A stretch of DNA of 64,000 nt from an uncultured Flavobacteriales bacterium (GTDB lineage Bacteria; Bacteroidota; Bacteroidia; Flavobacteriales_D; Crocinitomicaceae), in NCBI GenBank assembly GCA_903945495.1, contig CAJAVU010000104.1:1-64000 (forward strand). The letters are read 5' to 3'. Every line of letters starts with the position of its first letter. The first letter of the stretch is position 1. The notes below the pieces were generated by a model, which was not told the origin of the DNA, did not search any database, and saw nothing but the letters and a program-made list of their open reading frames with translations. This document shows, one piece after another, positions 53,356 to 63,473 of this stretch. Position numbers and translations under genes: made by a program.

Positions 53356-56300
53356 TTAATCCTCTTTCCAGTTTTGATCTTTCCCTTTGATGTAAGGAAC
53401 TGGAACTTTTTCTAATTCTTTCTCAAGAGCTGTTAAGCGAATAATCATTCCATCTAATTTCGTTCTGAATGCTCTGTATTCTTCTTCCGCAATTGCTTTA
53501 TTCGTTTGTTGCGATTTTGTTACTGCTAATGTGTTTTCAGACAACATGTATTGAACCAAGCCTAAACGCTCCATGATTCCAGGAACTGTTTCAAATTCTT
53601 TCGATGTTTTCAAGCCATCTCCATACAATGCTAATGAACATTCATCAACCAATAATTTTAAAGCTTTTACTTCAGCCATTAATGTCAAATCCGTATTTGG
53701 ATACGTTAACAAAGCCGTGTGAATCGCTTCAATTTTTTCTTTTGATTCACCTAAAAGATTTGATGAACCAGTTACTTGACGATTTAATTCCATCAATTCA
53801 TTTCTGAATTTATCCGTTTCTTCTGTGTTTTTAGCAACCAATGTTTGATTGTTCAAGCCTTTCACATTGAATGAAACTTTTTCTGTTAAGTTTTCAAATT
53901 TTCCATCTTTCAATAAGCCAACTTGTACCGTATACGTTCCTGGTTGAACATAAAAGCCACTGTTTTTGTTTGACGTGTTTCCTGGATTAACAGGGTAGGT
54001 AGCTTCAGATTTCAAATTCCACGTAATTCTAGAAACTCCTTTTGAAGGCGAACTAATCAAACGACGCACTTCTTTGTCGGCTGAATTGCGAATAATATAG
54101 ATTAATTGAGCAGCTTCCTCTTGTTGTTCTTTTCTCAATTCTTCAATTGTTGGATACGTCACCGCTTTTTTATCTTTTTCTAAAGCAGCTTCTTTTTCTT
54201 TACGCTGATCTTTCAATGATTTTAGCTCATCTTTGAAATAGAATGTAAAGTTAGCTCCAACTTCAGGATTTGGTGTTGACCATAAGTTTGCACCTTGAAA
54301 ACCTGTTCCTTCCAATCCTAGCGGATCCGCTTGAACATACAATAAAGCATCAGCCACTGGGAACAAACACGCTTTTTTATCCAAGTTTTCTTTCGTCAAT
54401 TGACGCAAGGGTGAATAATTGTCCAAGACATAGAATCCACGACCAAATGTTGCCGCAACTAAATCGTTTTCACGTTTTTGAATATCTAAATCGTAAACTG
54501 CAATGGTTGGAAGGCCGTTCAATTTTGTCCAAAATTTTCCTCCGTCATTTGAGAAATATGCCCCGAATTCTGTTCCAACGAACAATAAATTTGGGTCAAC
54601 ATGGTCTTGCTTGATACAATAAACAGAACCTCTTTCTGGAAGATTTGAACTGATTGAAACCCATGTTTTTCCTTTGTCTGCACTTTTGAAAACGTATGGT
54701 TTGAAATCTCCTGAACGATGATTGTTGAATACCGCATATACTTCATTTTCATTGTGTAAAGAAGCAGTTAACATGTTCACACGCGTGTTTGCTGGAACAC
54801 CTGCAAACGTTGCAATTTTAGACCACGATTGTCCGTCATTATTAGAAACTTGAATCAATCCATCATCAGTTCCTGCATACAACAATCCTTTTTTCTTAGG
54901 CGATTCATCTAATGCAACAATGTTTCCGTAAATCGTAGTTGATGCGTTTTTCATTACGGCGTCGATTGACCAAACTTGACCCATAACGGCTAGTTTGTTG
55001 CGATCAATTTGAGCTGTTAAATCAGGAGAGATAGTTGACCAATCATCACCGCGATTCGTTGTTTTGAATACTTTGTTCGCAGCGAAATACAAGGTTTTAT
55101 GATCGTGAGGAGAAACCAATAACGGTGCATCCCAATTCCAACGATAAGCAGCTTCTCCTTTACCAGGAAGCGGTTGAATGTAAACTTTTTCACCAGAAGC
55201 TTTGTCGTGACGTACGATGAAACCATATTGTGCTTGTGCATAGGCAATATTAGGATCAGTTGGATCCGTTGCTGATTCAAATCCATCACCACCATTTGTA
55301 ATGAACCAATCTTCATTCATGATTCCACCAACATTGTTCGTTTCAGATGGTCCACCCATTGAATTGTTGTCTTGCGTTCCACCATAGATATTGTAGAACG
55401 GATAGTCATTGTCTGTTACAACTTTGTAAAACTGGATAATTGGCAAATTCGAGTAGTATTTCCATTGTTGTGCGTGATTATAAGTTTCATAAACACCACC
55501 GTCACAACCAGCTAACCAGTGATCCGTATTGTTTGGGTCAATCCATAATGCATGATTGTCAACGTGTTTTTGGTGTTCTCCTGTTTGTTTGAATGTTTTA
55601 CCACCATCTTCAGTGTGATGCATGTATGTATCCATCGCAAAGACTTTGTTTTTTTCTTTCACGTCACACATGATTTCTTGGTAGTAATTCCCTGAAGTAC
55701 TGAAACTAGACATTTTTGTCCAGCTTTCTCCCATATTTGTTGAGCGGAAAAATCCTCCTTTATCTTCACGACCTTCAACTATTGCGTACATATAGTTTCC
55801 ATCAACAGGAGAAACGGCAATTCCAATTCTTCCCATTTGACCTTCCGGTAAACCAACATTGATTTTACGCCAAGTTTTACCACCATCAGTCGATTTATAC
55901 ATCGCTGATTCAGGTCCACCACCAATATATGTCCACTCGTGTCTTCTGCGTTGATGTGCAGCTGCATACAAAATATCAGGATTTGTTGGGTCAATTGCAA
56001 TTTCAGAAATTCCAGTCTCGTCAGAAACGAACAATGTGCGTTCCCATGTTTTTCCTCCATCCATTGATTTATAAACTCCACGTTCACCACCTGAACTCCA
56101 AACTGGACCATAAGCGGCAACCCAAACAATATTTTCGTTTGTTGGATGAATGATTATGTTTCCAATGTGTTCAGAGTTCTTTAAGCCCATATTCGTGAAC
56201 GATTTTCCACCATCCACTGATTTATAAACACCATCACCATAGGATACCGAACGTTGATTATTGTTTTCTCCAGTTCCAACCCAAACTGTATTTGGATTTG

Positions 56301-56622
56301 AAGGAGCTAATTCAACACATGCAATTGAGAACGATCCATAATTGTCAAAAATAGGAGAGAAGGTTGTTCCATGATTCGTTGTTGTCCAAACACCACCACA
56401 AGCTGCAGCAATGAACCAATTATCTGGATTTTTTGGATTTACAGCGATGTCAACTACTCGTCCAGATGTTAATGCTGGACCAACCATTCTAAAATTTAAA
56501 CCTCCTAAAGTTGATGATTCAAATAAGGGAGCTGGTGTTGTTCCTTTTGCTTCTTTTTTCTGACCAAAAACTGGTGAAAAGACGCTCATTGCAAGTAGCG
56601 AAATGTATAGGTGTTTCTTCAT
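53356..56622 (-). CDS. large secreted BNR/sortilin-like beta-propeller protein
   Basis: This 1088-residue protein has signal peptide ~1-20. Residues ~40-740 hold many BNR/Asp-box repeats (SxDGGKTW motifs: SVDGGKSF, SMDGGKTWER, STDGGKTWRK, SADKGKTWVS), making one or two VPS10/sortilin-like propellers as in xyloglucanase-type folds. The last ~300 residues include a beta domain (YPVNPGNTSNKNSGFYVQPGTYTVQV, FN3-like) and a helical end. No glycosidase catalytic residues can be assigned. There is no T9SS sorting domain at the C-terminus, so it is probably periplasmic or exported otherwise. Confidence 0.88.
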   Translation of the reverse strand: MKKHLYISLLAMSVFSPVFGQKKEAKGTTPAPLFESSTLGGLNFRMVGPALTSGRVVDIAVNPKNPDNWFIAAACGGVWTTTNHGTTFSPIFDNYGSFSIACVELAPSNPNTVWVGTGENNNQRSVSYGDGVYKSVDGGKSFTNMGLKNSEHIGNIIIHPTNENIVWVAAYGPVWSSGGERGVYKSMDGGKTWERTLFVSDETGISEIAIDPTNPDILYAAAHQRRRHEWTYIGGGPESAMYKSTDGGKTWRKINVGLPEGQMGRIGIAVSPVDGNYMYAIVEGREDKGGFFRSTNMGESWTKMSSFSTSGNYYQEIMCDVKEKNKVFAMDTYMHHTEDGGKTFKQTGEHQKHVDNHALWIDPNNTDHWLAGCDGGVYETYNHAQQWKYYSNLPIIQFYKVVTDNDYPFYNIYGGTQDNNSMGGPSETNNVGGIMNEDWFITNGGDGFESATDPTDPNIAYAQAQYGFIVRHDKASGEKVYIQPLPGKGEAAYRWNWDAPLLVSPHDHKTLYFAANKVFKTTNRGDDWSTISPDLTAQIDRNKLAVMGQVWSIDAVMKNASTTIYGNIVALDESPKKKGLLYAGTDDGLIQVSNNDGQSWSKIATFAGVPANTRVNMLTASLHNENEVYAVFNNHRSGDFKPYVFKSADKGKTWVSISSNLPERGSVYCIKQDHVDPNLLFVGTEFGAYFSNDGGKFWTKLNGLPTIAVYDLDIQKRENDLVAATFGRGFYVLDNYSPLRQLTKENLDKKACLFPVADALLYVQADPLGLEGTGFQGANLWSTPNPEVGANFTFYFKDELKSLKDQRKEKEAALEKDKKAVTYPTIEELRKEQQEEAAQLIYIIRNSADKEVRRLISSPSKGVSRITWNLKSEATYPVNPGNTSNKNSGFYVQPGTYTVQVGLLKDGKFENLTEKVSFNVKGLNNQTLVAKNTEETDKFRNELMELNRQVTGSSNLLGESKEKIEAIHTALLTYPNTDLTLMAEVKALKLLVDECSLALYGDGLKTSKEFETVPGIMERLGLVQYMLSENTLAVTKSQQTNKAIAEEEYRAFRTKLDGMIIRLTALEKELEKVPVPYIKGKDQNWKED

Positions 56623-56783
56623 TTTTTCAATTTGGAAGCTAAAATACTATAAACACATTATAAGTCATAATTTTAACACGAGAGTTTCTTTAAAATCTTG
56701 TAACCTTTCCGCCGATTTTTCGATATACCATTTTTTGGGTATGGTATTTGAAATTGCCCACAGAATTTTGATTTTTCAAACGT

Positions 56784-58826
56784 ATGAAACACTATTATTT
56801 CTTATTTCTAGCGCTATCAGCATCTTTTTTCGCTTTCTCCCAAGAAGAAGATGAATCATGTTTACCACCATCAAAAAAAGCATTAAAATATATTGAAGCA
56901 GGAACCAATGCTGCGGATGCCAAAACTGCTGTTGACAATTTTAATTCAGCGATCGCAGAAGCACCTGACAATGCAATGGTGTATTATGAATATGGAATGT
57001 ATGCGTATGAAGCTGGTTTAAGTTATTATGAGAAGCAGCCAAATCCTGCGATGGGTGACAAAAGCTTTTCAAAGGCAGAGGAAATGTTTCAAAAGGCTTT
57101 AGAAAATTGTTCGGATTATCATGCGAATTGTTCTTACTATTTAGGTGTGATAAATTACACACAACAAGATCAAGAAACGGCAATCAAATGGTTCAAGGAA
57201 TTTAAGGCGTTCAAAAATTCTGACAATTCACGTTTTCCAGAAGATTATGCAAAAAAACTAAAAGATGTGAATGAGGTTTTGGGCGGTTTGGAAGCTGAAC
57301 AAGAAATTTTAACAACATCTGTTCCTTTTGATCCAACAATGGTGAAAAATGTGAGTTCTGCCAAAGATGAATATTTTCCAATGATCTCTCCAGATAATGA
57401 GCTTATTTTTTACACACGAAAAGTAGATCGTGCGAATTTGGGTGATTTAATGTCACGAGTTGTTGAAGAATTTACCTTTTCGCAACGCACGAGTGTAATG
57501 GATTTATTCAACATGGGAGATCCGTTAAAAGCTCCATTCAACGATGGAACCTTTACGAATTATGGTTCAGCGACACTTTCTGTCGACAACAAAGAAATGA
57601 TCATTTGTGCGTGTAAAACAGAGCAAATCTATGGTAAAGATTACCAAAATTGCGATTTATACACAACAACATACGAGCGTTCTGGCGAAGGTGGAAATGA
57701 TTTCAAATGGTCTCCACTAAAAAACATGGGATCGAAAATTAATACCCCAGATGGTTGGGAAGCACAGCCTTCCCTTTCTGCTGATGGAAATACATTGTTC
57801 TATACCGTTGCTCGTCCAACTTCACGTGATAATGATATTTACATTGCAAAACGTCAACCAGACGGAACCTGGGGAGAAGTGAGACCATTCGATGAAATAA
57901 ACACAGACGGAAAGGATAAAAGTCCATTCTTACACCAAGATAGTGAAACATTGTACTTCGTTTCAACGTGCACTGATAAACGCAAAGGCGTTGGCGGATT
58001 AGACATTTTCTATATCCGTGAAGAAAATGGAAAGTGGTCTGAACCAAAAAACATTGGTTATCCAATCAATTCGAAAGAGGATGAACTTGGCTTATTCGTT
58101 TCTACGGATGGACATTTGGCTTACTATTCATCGCGAGTTGGAGGAAACTGGAATATTTATTCGTTTGAATTGTATGAAGAAGCGCGACCAAAATCTGTTG
58201 CAATTTTAAAAGGTGAATTGACAGATGAAAATGGTGAACCTGTGAAAGATGCGACAATTGAAATTGCCTATGCTGGTTCGGATGAAGTGACGCAAGTGAA
58301 AGTAAATGGTGACGACGGTAAATATGCTGCTGTTGTTAAAACTGACACGAAACAAGATGTGATGGTGACGGTGAAAAAAGAAGGTCACGCATTTGATTCT
58401 AAGTTAATTACGAAAGAAGAAATTAAACCTGAAGAAGTATCCATTCGCAACAATGATTTGACTGTGAAGGAACTAAAAGTTGGTGAAGCGTATACAATTA
58501 ATGATATTTTATATGCTACAAGTTCGTATGCGTTGAATGATAAATCGAAATTCATTCTGAAAGGTTTTGCTCGTTTCTTAAAAGAAAATCCAACAATTGC
58601 TGTGTCAATTCAAGGGCATACGGATGATGTAGGTGATGACGGGAAGAACATGACTTTATCTGAAAATCGTGCAAAAGGCGTGAAAGATTATCTGGTTTCT
58701 TTGGGAATTGATCCAAAACGTTTATCAGCAAAAGGTTACGGTGAAACAATGCCTAAAGTTGACAACGATTCAGAAGAAAATAGAGCAATCAATCGTCGCA
58801 CAGATTTCGTAATTGAGAAGTTGTAA
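56784..58826 (+). CDS. OmpA-family protein with TPR and WD40-like propeller (PorE-like)
   Basis: This 680-residue cell-envelope protein has signal peptide ~1-19 (no lipobox). TPR-like helices (~30-150) come first, then a PD40/WD40-like propeller (~185-470; KDEYFPMISPDNELIFYTRK, GWEAQPSLSADGNTLFYTV, DGKDKSPFLHQDSETLYFVS). A carboxypeptidase-regulatory-like domain (~475-550) and a C-terminal OmpA peptidoglycan-binding domain (~570-680; QGHTDDVGDDGKN, SENRAKGVKDYL, GYGETMP) follow. This order and length match PorE of the T9SS, but such proteins are multi-copy in Bacteroidota, so orthology is uncertain. Confidence 0.88.
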   Translation: MKHYYFLFLALSASFFAFSQEEDESCLPPSKKALKYIEAGTNAADAKTAVDNFNSAIAEAPDNAMVYYEYGMYAYEAGLSYYEKQPNPAMGDKSFSKAEEMFQKALENCSDYHANCSYYLGVINYTQQDQETAIKWFKEFKAFKNSDNSRFPEDYAKKLKDVNEVLGGLEAEQEILTTSVPFDPTMVKNVSSAKDEYFPMISPDNELIFYTRKVDRANLGDLMSRVVEEFTFSQRTSVMDLFNMGDPLKAPFNDGTFTNYGSATLSVDNKEMIICACKTEQIYGKDYQNCDLYTTTYERSGEGGNDFKWSPLKNMGSKINTPDGWEAQPSLSADGNTLFYTVARPTSRDNDIYIAKRQPDGTWGEVRPFDEINTDGKDKSPFLHQDSETLYFVSTCTDKRKGVGGLDIFYIREENGKWSEPKNIGYPINSKEDELGLFVSTDGHLAYYSSRVGGNWNIYSFELYEEARPKSVAILKGELTDENGEPVKDATIEIAYAGSDEVTQVKVNGDDGKYAAVVKTDTKQDVMVTVKKEGHAFDSKLITKEEIKPEEVSIRNNDLTVKELKVGEAYTINDILYATSSYALNDKSKFILKGFARFLKENPTIAVSIQGHTDDVGDDGKNMTLSENRAKGVKDYLVSLGIDPKRLSAKGYGETMPKVDNDSEENRAINRRTDFVIEKL

Positions 58827-58867
58827 TGATTTAATTCAAAGATTCAATCATTTGACAATTTGTAGAA

Positions 58868-60730
58868 TTAATTCATTTTAACAGTTTTATGTTTCGCCTT
58901 TCCGTTTGATTTATAGGTGTAGTAATACCATTTTCCAATTGCTTGGAATTGTTTAGGTGTGTTCGAATTCAAGTTGCGTTTGATGGCTCCTTCTCTGTAT
59001 AGGCGACCGTTGGAATCATATACCTTTTCATGGCCAATTTCTTGTCCTTGTGCAAAAGTTACGACCGATTTCCTGTTTGAATTACTATGATACCATGTAT
59101 ATTCTCCAATTAGTTGACCGTTTTGATAGTTACCGTTTTCGAGGACAACATTTTGACTATCCGTCAAGCGATACAAACCATTTAAAACACCATTTGAATA
59201 ATTAATTAGTTCGGTTTGACCGGTTTTATAAATCCACGAACCATCTTTTTGGCCATTTGAATAATGACCTGTGATGACTGGAGCTGGAGGAACTGATTCA
59301 TTGTAGAGAATATAACCGCCATCTACTATTCCGTTTTTATACGTGATCACTTCAGTTATAACATTTCCTTCGAAGTTCGACCATTGACCGTTACGAACAA
59401 AGGAATTCGAAAGAGAATCATACACAAAATGATTACGGTACAAAACAAATGGACCGGATTGATTAGTTATGTTTCTATTGTTGTGAATGTAATCCAAGCG
59501 CAAGGTGTCGTTTTTGTAAATCACCCAAAGCTTAATTGGATCTTGATTATACGAATTTGGATCATTCGATGCTTCGAAAACATAGTTTGTATCTTGTTTT
59601 GTGAAATGACCCTTGCCAAAGAAAATCTCATGATAATAACAATAGTCGTCGGTTTTCTGGCGTTTCGAATTCCATTTGAGTTGATGGTATTTCAACCCGG
59701 TAAGCAGTAATTCTGAAGTGTCACCATTTGAATAGAAACTAATCAAGGAATCAAATTGCCCATTTGTAAAATGCTTCTTTCGAACAAGAATTGATTTGTT
59801 GTACTCGTAAGAAGCTTGTATAAGACCGTTTTGGTAATCTGCAGTTAATTTATACCCAGTCAAGTCGTCGTAAGATTCAAGTGTTGTACCAACGGCTGAA
59901 TTGTTCTTGTAATGACGCTCGGAGTTGATAATTCCACGTTCATTTTTGGTATAATCAACGATGCGATTTCCGCTTGAATCACTTAAAGCATAAGTGTTTA
60001 TCCCACCTTTTTCATAAAATGTTGTATGCTCCAATATCGATTCATTGTAGTACACAATGTGCTCATATAAGCGATTGTTTTCGAAATAGTATTTTCTATC
60101 AGTGACGGTTCCATGATCGTATTCTTCTTGTAAATTCAACTTACCATTCAGAAATTCTTGTCGATTACCATGTTCGATTCCATGTAAATAATGGGTGATG
60201 ATTTTTTTCTCTTCTTGTTCATCGAACGACCAATTAATACCATGTAATTCACCTTTTCCATCGTAGTTTACCCAAGACAGCAATTTGCCCTCGGCATTAT
60301 AAGATTTGTTAGAAATGACCTTTCCTTGGAGGTAATAATATTCTTGAGTTTTTATACCTTGCTCATTAAAATATTCTGATTTCCCATGTTGAATGCCATT
60401 TTTACATGCAATTCGACTTGAAAGTTTTCCATTTCGATGGCGTGTTTCACTGCAAGTTGGTTGTACAACATAAAATCCAGTTAAAGGTATAGTAGGAAAT
60501 TGCCAAATATAAGGAGGGTAATCGTAAGGGTAAGGTGGTGGATAAATGATTGGAGGATCAGTAATTGGCTGAATATAAGCGCGTATGTCAATCTGAGGAG
60601 GAGGAATTAAGTACAAGCGAATTGTATCGTGAATATCCGTTTCTAGATTTGAATTTACAGATTTGTCAACTTGACTCCAACTACCAATAGAAAGGAAAAA
60701 AAATACGAATGAAATTAAGTAGCGATTCAC
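58868..60730 (-). CDS. secreted YwqK/MORN-repeat protein with Pro/Tyr-rich N-terminus
   Basis: This 620-residue protein has signal peptide ~1-19. Residues ~42-81 are strongly Pro/Tyr-rich (PPPYPYDYPPY). The rest is a long array of MORN_2/YwqK-type repeats of about 20-25 residues (NGxxHGxxxxYxxxG pattern: CKNGIQHGKSEYFNEQG, SNGQKDGSWIYKTG, YQNGQLIGEYTWYHSN). Database records often label these toxin-antitoxin YwqK antitoxin, which is not supported here because there is no toxin partner. It is convergent with the OmpA-like gene, only 41 bases apart, with no clear terminator. Confidence 0.85.
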   Translation of the reverse strand: MNRYLISFVFFFLSIGSWSQVDKSVNSNLETDIHDTIRLYLIPPPQIDIRAYIQPITDPPIIYPPPYPYDYPPYIWQFPTIPLTGFYVVQPTCSETRHRNGKLSSRIACKNGIQHGKSEYFNEQGIKTQEYYYLQGKVISNKSYNAEGKLLSWVNYDGKGELHGINWSFDEQEEKKIITHYLHGIEHGNRQEFLNGKLNLQEEYDHGTVTDRKYYFENNRLYEHIVYYNESILEHTTFYEKGGINTYALSDSSGNRIVDYTKNERGIINSERHYKNNSAVGTTLESYDDLTGYKLTADYQNGLIQASYEYNKSILVRKKHFTNGQFDSLISFYSNGDTSELLLTGLKYHQLKWNSKRQKTDDYCYYHEIFFGKGHFTKQDTNYVFEASNDPNSYNQDPIKLWVIYKNDTLRLDYIHNNRNITNQSGPFVLYRNHFVYDSLSNSFVRNGQWSNFEGNVITEVITYKNGIVDGGYILYNESVPPAPVITGHYSNGQKDGSWIYKTGQTELINYSNGVLNGLYRLTDSQNVVLENGNYQNGQLIGEYTWYHSNSNRKSVVTFAQGQEIGHEKVYDSNGRLYREGAIKRNLNSNTPKQFQAIGKWYYYTYKSNGKAKHKTVKMN

Positions 60731-60781
60731 ATTCGTTAAACGTCAAAGCGAATGAAACGTTGCTTTGCTTTTCAAATGTTC

Positions 60782-61546
60782 TTACTTGTAAGAGATTTTA
60801 GAAACGTTAAAATCTACTTTTTCGTCGATTCCAGGTAATTCTCCTGTTTCGGAATATTGCCAATGAATAATGCGGCTATCATCGATGAATGCTGGTTTTC
60901 GACTGTAAGCTGCAATCCAGAATTTATAGTCTTTGAAGTCATTGATGAATTTCGTTTCGAAGTAATTTAGGGAGCAATAAATGATTGGACGCATGCCTGT
61001 TTCATTTTCAACTACCGTCATCCAAATTTTCATTTTGGCAATTAAATCAGCATCCGAAAACCCTTCTGTTTCGACATCCAAGACAGGAGGTAAATCCATG
61101 TCTTCTTTCTTCCAATACTTCAGAAAATGTTGCGCTTGAGGGAGTGGTTCTGATTTGGGATTGAAAAAATGATAGGCTCCATGCGGAATTCCAAGTTTAC
61201 TCAATACGGTTCTGTTGCGTTCCCATTGCGTGTCGAAATGATCTGAACCTTCTGTTGCTTTGCAGTAAACAAATTGAATAATCGTATCGTAATGTTCCGT
61301 AACCATTAATTGTTCCCAATCAATTTCACCTTGGTGGTGAGAGATATCAATTCCAAATGAAGGGAATCCAGCGGGAATAGATTCGATGACTGTTTTACGT
61401 TTCAGTGAATCTTCATCCTGCAAGTAATAATAGAGTAGGGCTAAGATCAATCCAATCAACAAAAGACTAATTACAACCAATTTTGATTGCTTTCCCGATT
61501 TCTTTGTTCGTTTCGTCTTTACAGTTGCTTTTTTTCTCTTCGCCAT
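60782..61546 (-). CDS. glycoside hydrolase family 25 lysozyme-like protein, membrane-anchored
   Basis: This 254-residue protein has a basic N-terminus (AKRKKATVKTKRTKK), one membrane helix (~23-43), then a GH25 domain (~60-250). FGIDISHHQGEIDW opens the domain with the first catalytic-site Asp, followed by PPVLDVETEG with the Asp/Glu pair typical of GH25 muramidases. It probably acts on peptidoglycan from the periplasmic face. The rplS terminator lies just upstream. Confidence 0.92.
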   Translation of the reverse strand: MAKRKKATVKTKRTKKSGKQSKLVVISLLLIGLILALLYYYLQDEDSLKRKTVIESIPAGFPSFGIDISHHQGEIDWEQLMVTEHYDTIIQFVYCKATEGSDHFDTQWERNRTVLSKLGIPHGAYHFFNPKSEPLPQAQHFLKYWKKEDMDLPPVLDVETEGFSDADLIAKMKIWMTVVENETGMRPIIYCSLNYFETKFINDFKDYKFWIAAYSRKPAFIDDSRIIHWQYSETGELPGIDEKVDFNVSKISYK

Positions 61547-61553
61547 TGTCTTA

Positions 61554-61586
61554 AATAAAAAAAGGCCTCCTCGTTAGAGAAAGCCT
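61554..61586 (-). terminator. rplS terminator
   Basis: On the minus strand AGGCTTTCTC pairs with GAGGAGGCCT (two G-U pairs), loop TAAC, then seven T. Confidence 0.85.
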
Positions 61587-61608
61587 AGTATCGAATAATT
61601 CGAATATC

Positions 61609-61965
61609 TTAGTTTGTGAATCTTCTTTTTTCTTTGATACGAGCTGCTTTACCAGTCAAACCACGGAAGTAGAAAATACGAGCACGACGTACACGTCCTT
61701 TTTTGTTCACAACAATTTCGTCTAAGAATGGAGAAGAAATTGGGAAGATACGCTCAACACCAATATTTCCTGACATTTTACGAACTGTAAACGTTTCAGT
61801 TGTTCCAGAACCACGACGTTGTAATACAACTCCTTGGTATTGCTGAATACGCTCTTTGTTACCTTCTTTAATTTTGTAAGAAACTGTAATTGTATCTCCT
61901 GCTCCAAACTGAGGGAATTGTTTTACCTCAACAAGTTCGCTCTGAATTTCTCTAATAATATCCAT
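61609..61965 (-). CDS. rplS: 50S ribosomal protein bL19
   Basis: This 118-residue bL19 has [32 protein letters not shown] (the KOW-like core), [21 protein letters not shown] and a basic end. It is monocistronic with its own terminator. A probable -7 box, TAATATTG followed by CACC on the minus strand (62006-62013), has one mismatch and lies about 40 bases upstream. I see only a weak stem in the short leader. Confidence 0.97.
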   Translation of the reverse strand: MDIIREIQSELVEVKQFPQFGAGDTITVSYKIKEGNKERIQQYQGVVLQRRGSGTTETFTVRKMSGNIGVERIFPISSPFLDEIVVNKKGRVRRARIFYFRGLTGKAARIKEKRRFTN

Positions 61966-62141
61966 GACTCTTTTTTATCTGTGTTCTTCCGCGTAAACGG
62001 GGGTGCAATATTACAAATTATTTCTAAAACAATCGAATAATTGCAGAAATATTTTAGAAAATTTTAATCCTGCCACAAAAATAGGCAGAATCACATCTTC
62101 TATTGTGCAAATTTAATAGATTTACTCATTCAAATTTCAGT

Positions 62142-62591
62142 ATGAAGCCGAAAGTAGGAGAGAAAACAATCATTGGACGCCGTGAAATAGCAAATTTGCC
62201 CCAGTTTGGTTTAAACCATGTGGATGTAAAAGTCGATTCAGGCGCCTACACTTCAAGTATTCATGTGAGTTCATGTAAGGAAGTGGAATTGGAAGGTGCA
62301 ACATTGTTGGAGGTCATATTTTTGGATGAGAATCACTCAGCGTTCGATAATGAAAAACACTATTTTCAAGAATACCGAATCAAAAAAGTGAAAAGTTCCA
62401 ATGGTCACGAACAATTGCGCTACTTCATTAAATGTTCAATTGAATTGTTAGGGAGAAAAATAAAAACTGAATTTTCCTTAACCGAACGCAAAGGAATGCG
62501 TTATCCGATTCTTTTGGGAAGAAAACTACTCAATAAACGATTTATCATTGATACGTCCCTAGTGAATGTGTCTAAAAAAAATAAAGAATAA
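62142..62591 (+). CDS. RimK-associated retropepsin-like ATP-dependent zinc protease family protein (RimB-like)
   Basis: This 149-residue protein is of the Zn_protease/RimB family with a retropepsin-like fold: [12 protein letters not shown] (~30-41) holds the D-[ST]-G active-site motif. [16 protein letters not shown] and [20 protein letters not shown] complete the domain. In other bacteria the protein is encoded next to rimK and cleaves or modulates glutamylated S6. The start at 62142 gives [16 protein letters not shown], the family opening; an upstream TTG adds 13 poorly fitting residues. It ends 1 base before rimK. Confidence 0.88.
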   Translation: MKPKVGEKTIIGRREIANLPQFGLNHVDVKVDSGAYTSSIHVSSCKEVELEGATLLEVIFLDENHSAFDNEKHYFQEYRIKKVKSSNGHEQLRYFIKCSIELLGRKIKTEFSLTERKGMRYPILLGRKLLNKRFIIDTSLVNVSKKNKE

Positions 62592-62592
62592 T

Positions 62593-63471
62593 ATGAAAAT
62601 TGGAATTCTATCGCGCAATACGAATTTATATTCTACTCGCCGCTTGGTGGAAGCAGCTATTGAACGGGGTCATGAAGCTCAGGTAATTGATCACTTGAAA
62701 TGCAATATTGAAATTGAACAAGGTGGTCCTTCGATTTATTATGGTGATAGTTATTTGACGGGATTCGATGCCGTGATTCCGAGAATTGGTGCTTCGGTTA
62801 CCTTTTATGGAACGGCCGTGGTTCGTCAGTTTGAAATGATGAATGTTTTCTCAGCAGTCAGTTCAAGAGGAATTGTGCATTCACGTGATAAGTTAAGATG
62901 TTTGCAAGTGCTTTCGAAAGAAGGAATTGGTTTACCGAAAACGGTTTTCACGAATTATTCGAAAAACGTTGAACATGTTGTTGAATCCGCAGGTGGAGCG
63001 CCTGTCGTTTTGAAATTATTGGAGGGAACGCAAGGTTTAGGCGTTGTGTTGGCTGAAAATCAAAATGCCGCACAGTCTGTATTGGAAGCCTTCAACGGAT
63101 TGAAAGCGCGTGTAATTGTACAAGAATTTGTGCGTGAAGCGAAAGGTGCTGATATTCGTGCCTTTGTTGTTGATGGAGAAGTTGTTGGAGCAATGAAACG
63201 CCAAGGAAAACCAGGTGAGTTTAGATCGAATTTGCACCGAGGTGGTTCTTCACGTATTATCGAACTTTCAGTGGAAGAAAAATATACTGCAATCTTAGCT
63301 GCAAAAGCGGTTGGACTTGGTGTTGCGGGTGTGGACATGCTACAGTCTGAGCGCGGACCATTGGTATTGGAAGTGAATTCATCTCCAGGATTGGAAGGAA
63401 TTGAAAAAACAACACAAGAAAACATTGCTGGAAAAATCATTCAGTACATAGAGAAAAACGTGAACCGTTAA
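62593..63471 (+). CDS. rimK: RimK: alpha-L-glutamate ligase for ribosomal protein S6
   Basis: This 292-residue ATP-grasp enzyme adds glutamates to the C-terminus of S6. [18 protein letters not shown] opens the pre-ATP-grasp domain. ATP-grasp features are [55 protein letters not shown] and the metal-binding [15 protein letters not shown] near 268-282. The ATG at 62593 is preferred over an upstream in-frame start inside the protease gene. The next gene starts 2 bases after its stop. Confidence 0.95.
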   Translation: MKIGILSRNTNLYSTRRLVEAAIERGHEAQVIDHLKCNIEIEQGGPSIYYGDSYLTGFDAVIPRIGASVTFYGTAVVRQFEMMNVFSAVSSRGIVHSRDKLRCLQVLSKEGIGLPKTVFTNYSKNVEHVVESAGGAPVVLKLLEGTQGLGVVLAENQNAAQSVLEAFNGLKARVIVQEFVREAKGADIRAFVVDGEVVGAMKRQGKPGEFRSNLHRGGSSRIIELSVEEKYTAILAAKAVGLGVAGVDMLQSERGPLVLEVNSSPGLEGIEKTTQENIAGKIIQYIEKNVNR

Positions 63472-63473
63472 GT

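Noticed and set aside
58827-58867. Terminator or repeat tract between the OmpA-like and YwqK genes
   Set aside because: Only vague ATT-rich 7-base spacing and no stable hairpin; signal not above what AT-rich sequence gives.
58868-60730. YwqK-type antitoxin in a toxin-antitoxin pair
   Set aside because: The protein is exported, long and has no small toxin gene beside it; the label comes from automatic naming of the repeat.
61966-62013. Structured ribosomal-protein leader upstream of rplS
   Set aside because: The leader is about 40 bases and shows only a 3-bp stem; no basis for a regulatory RNA call.
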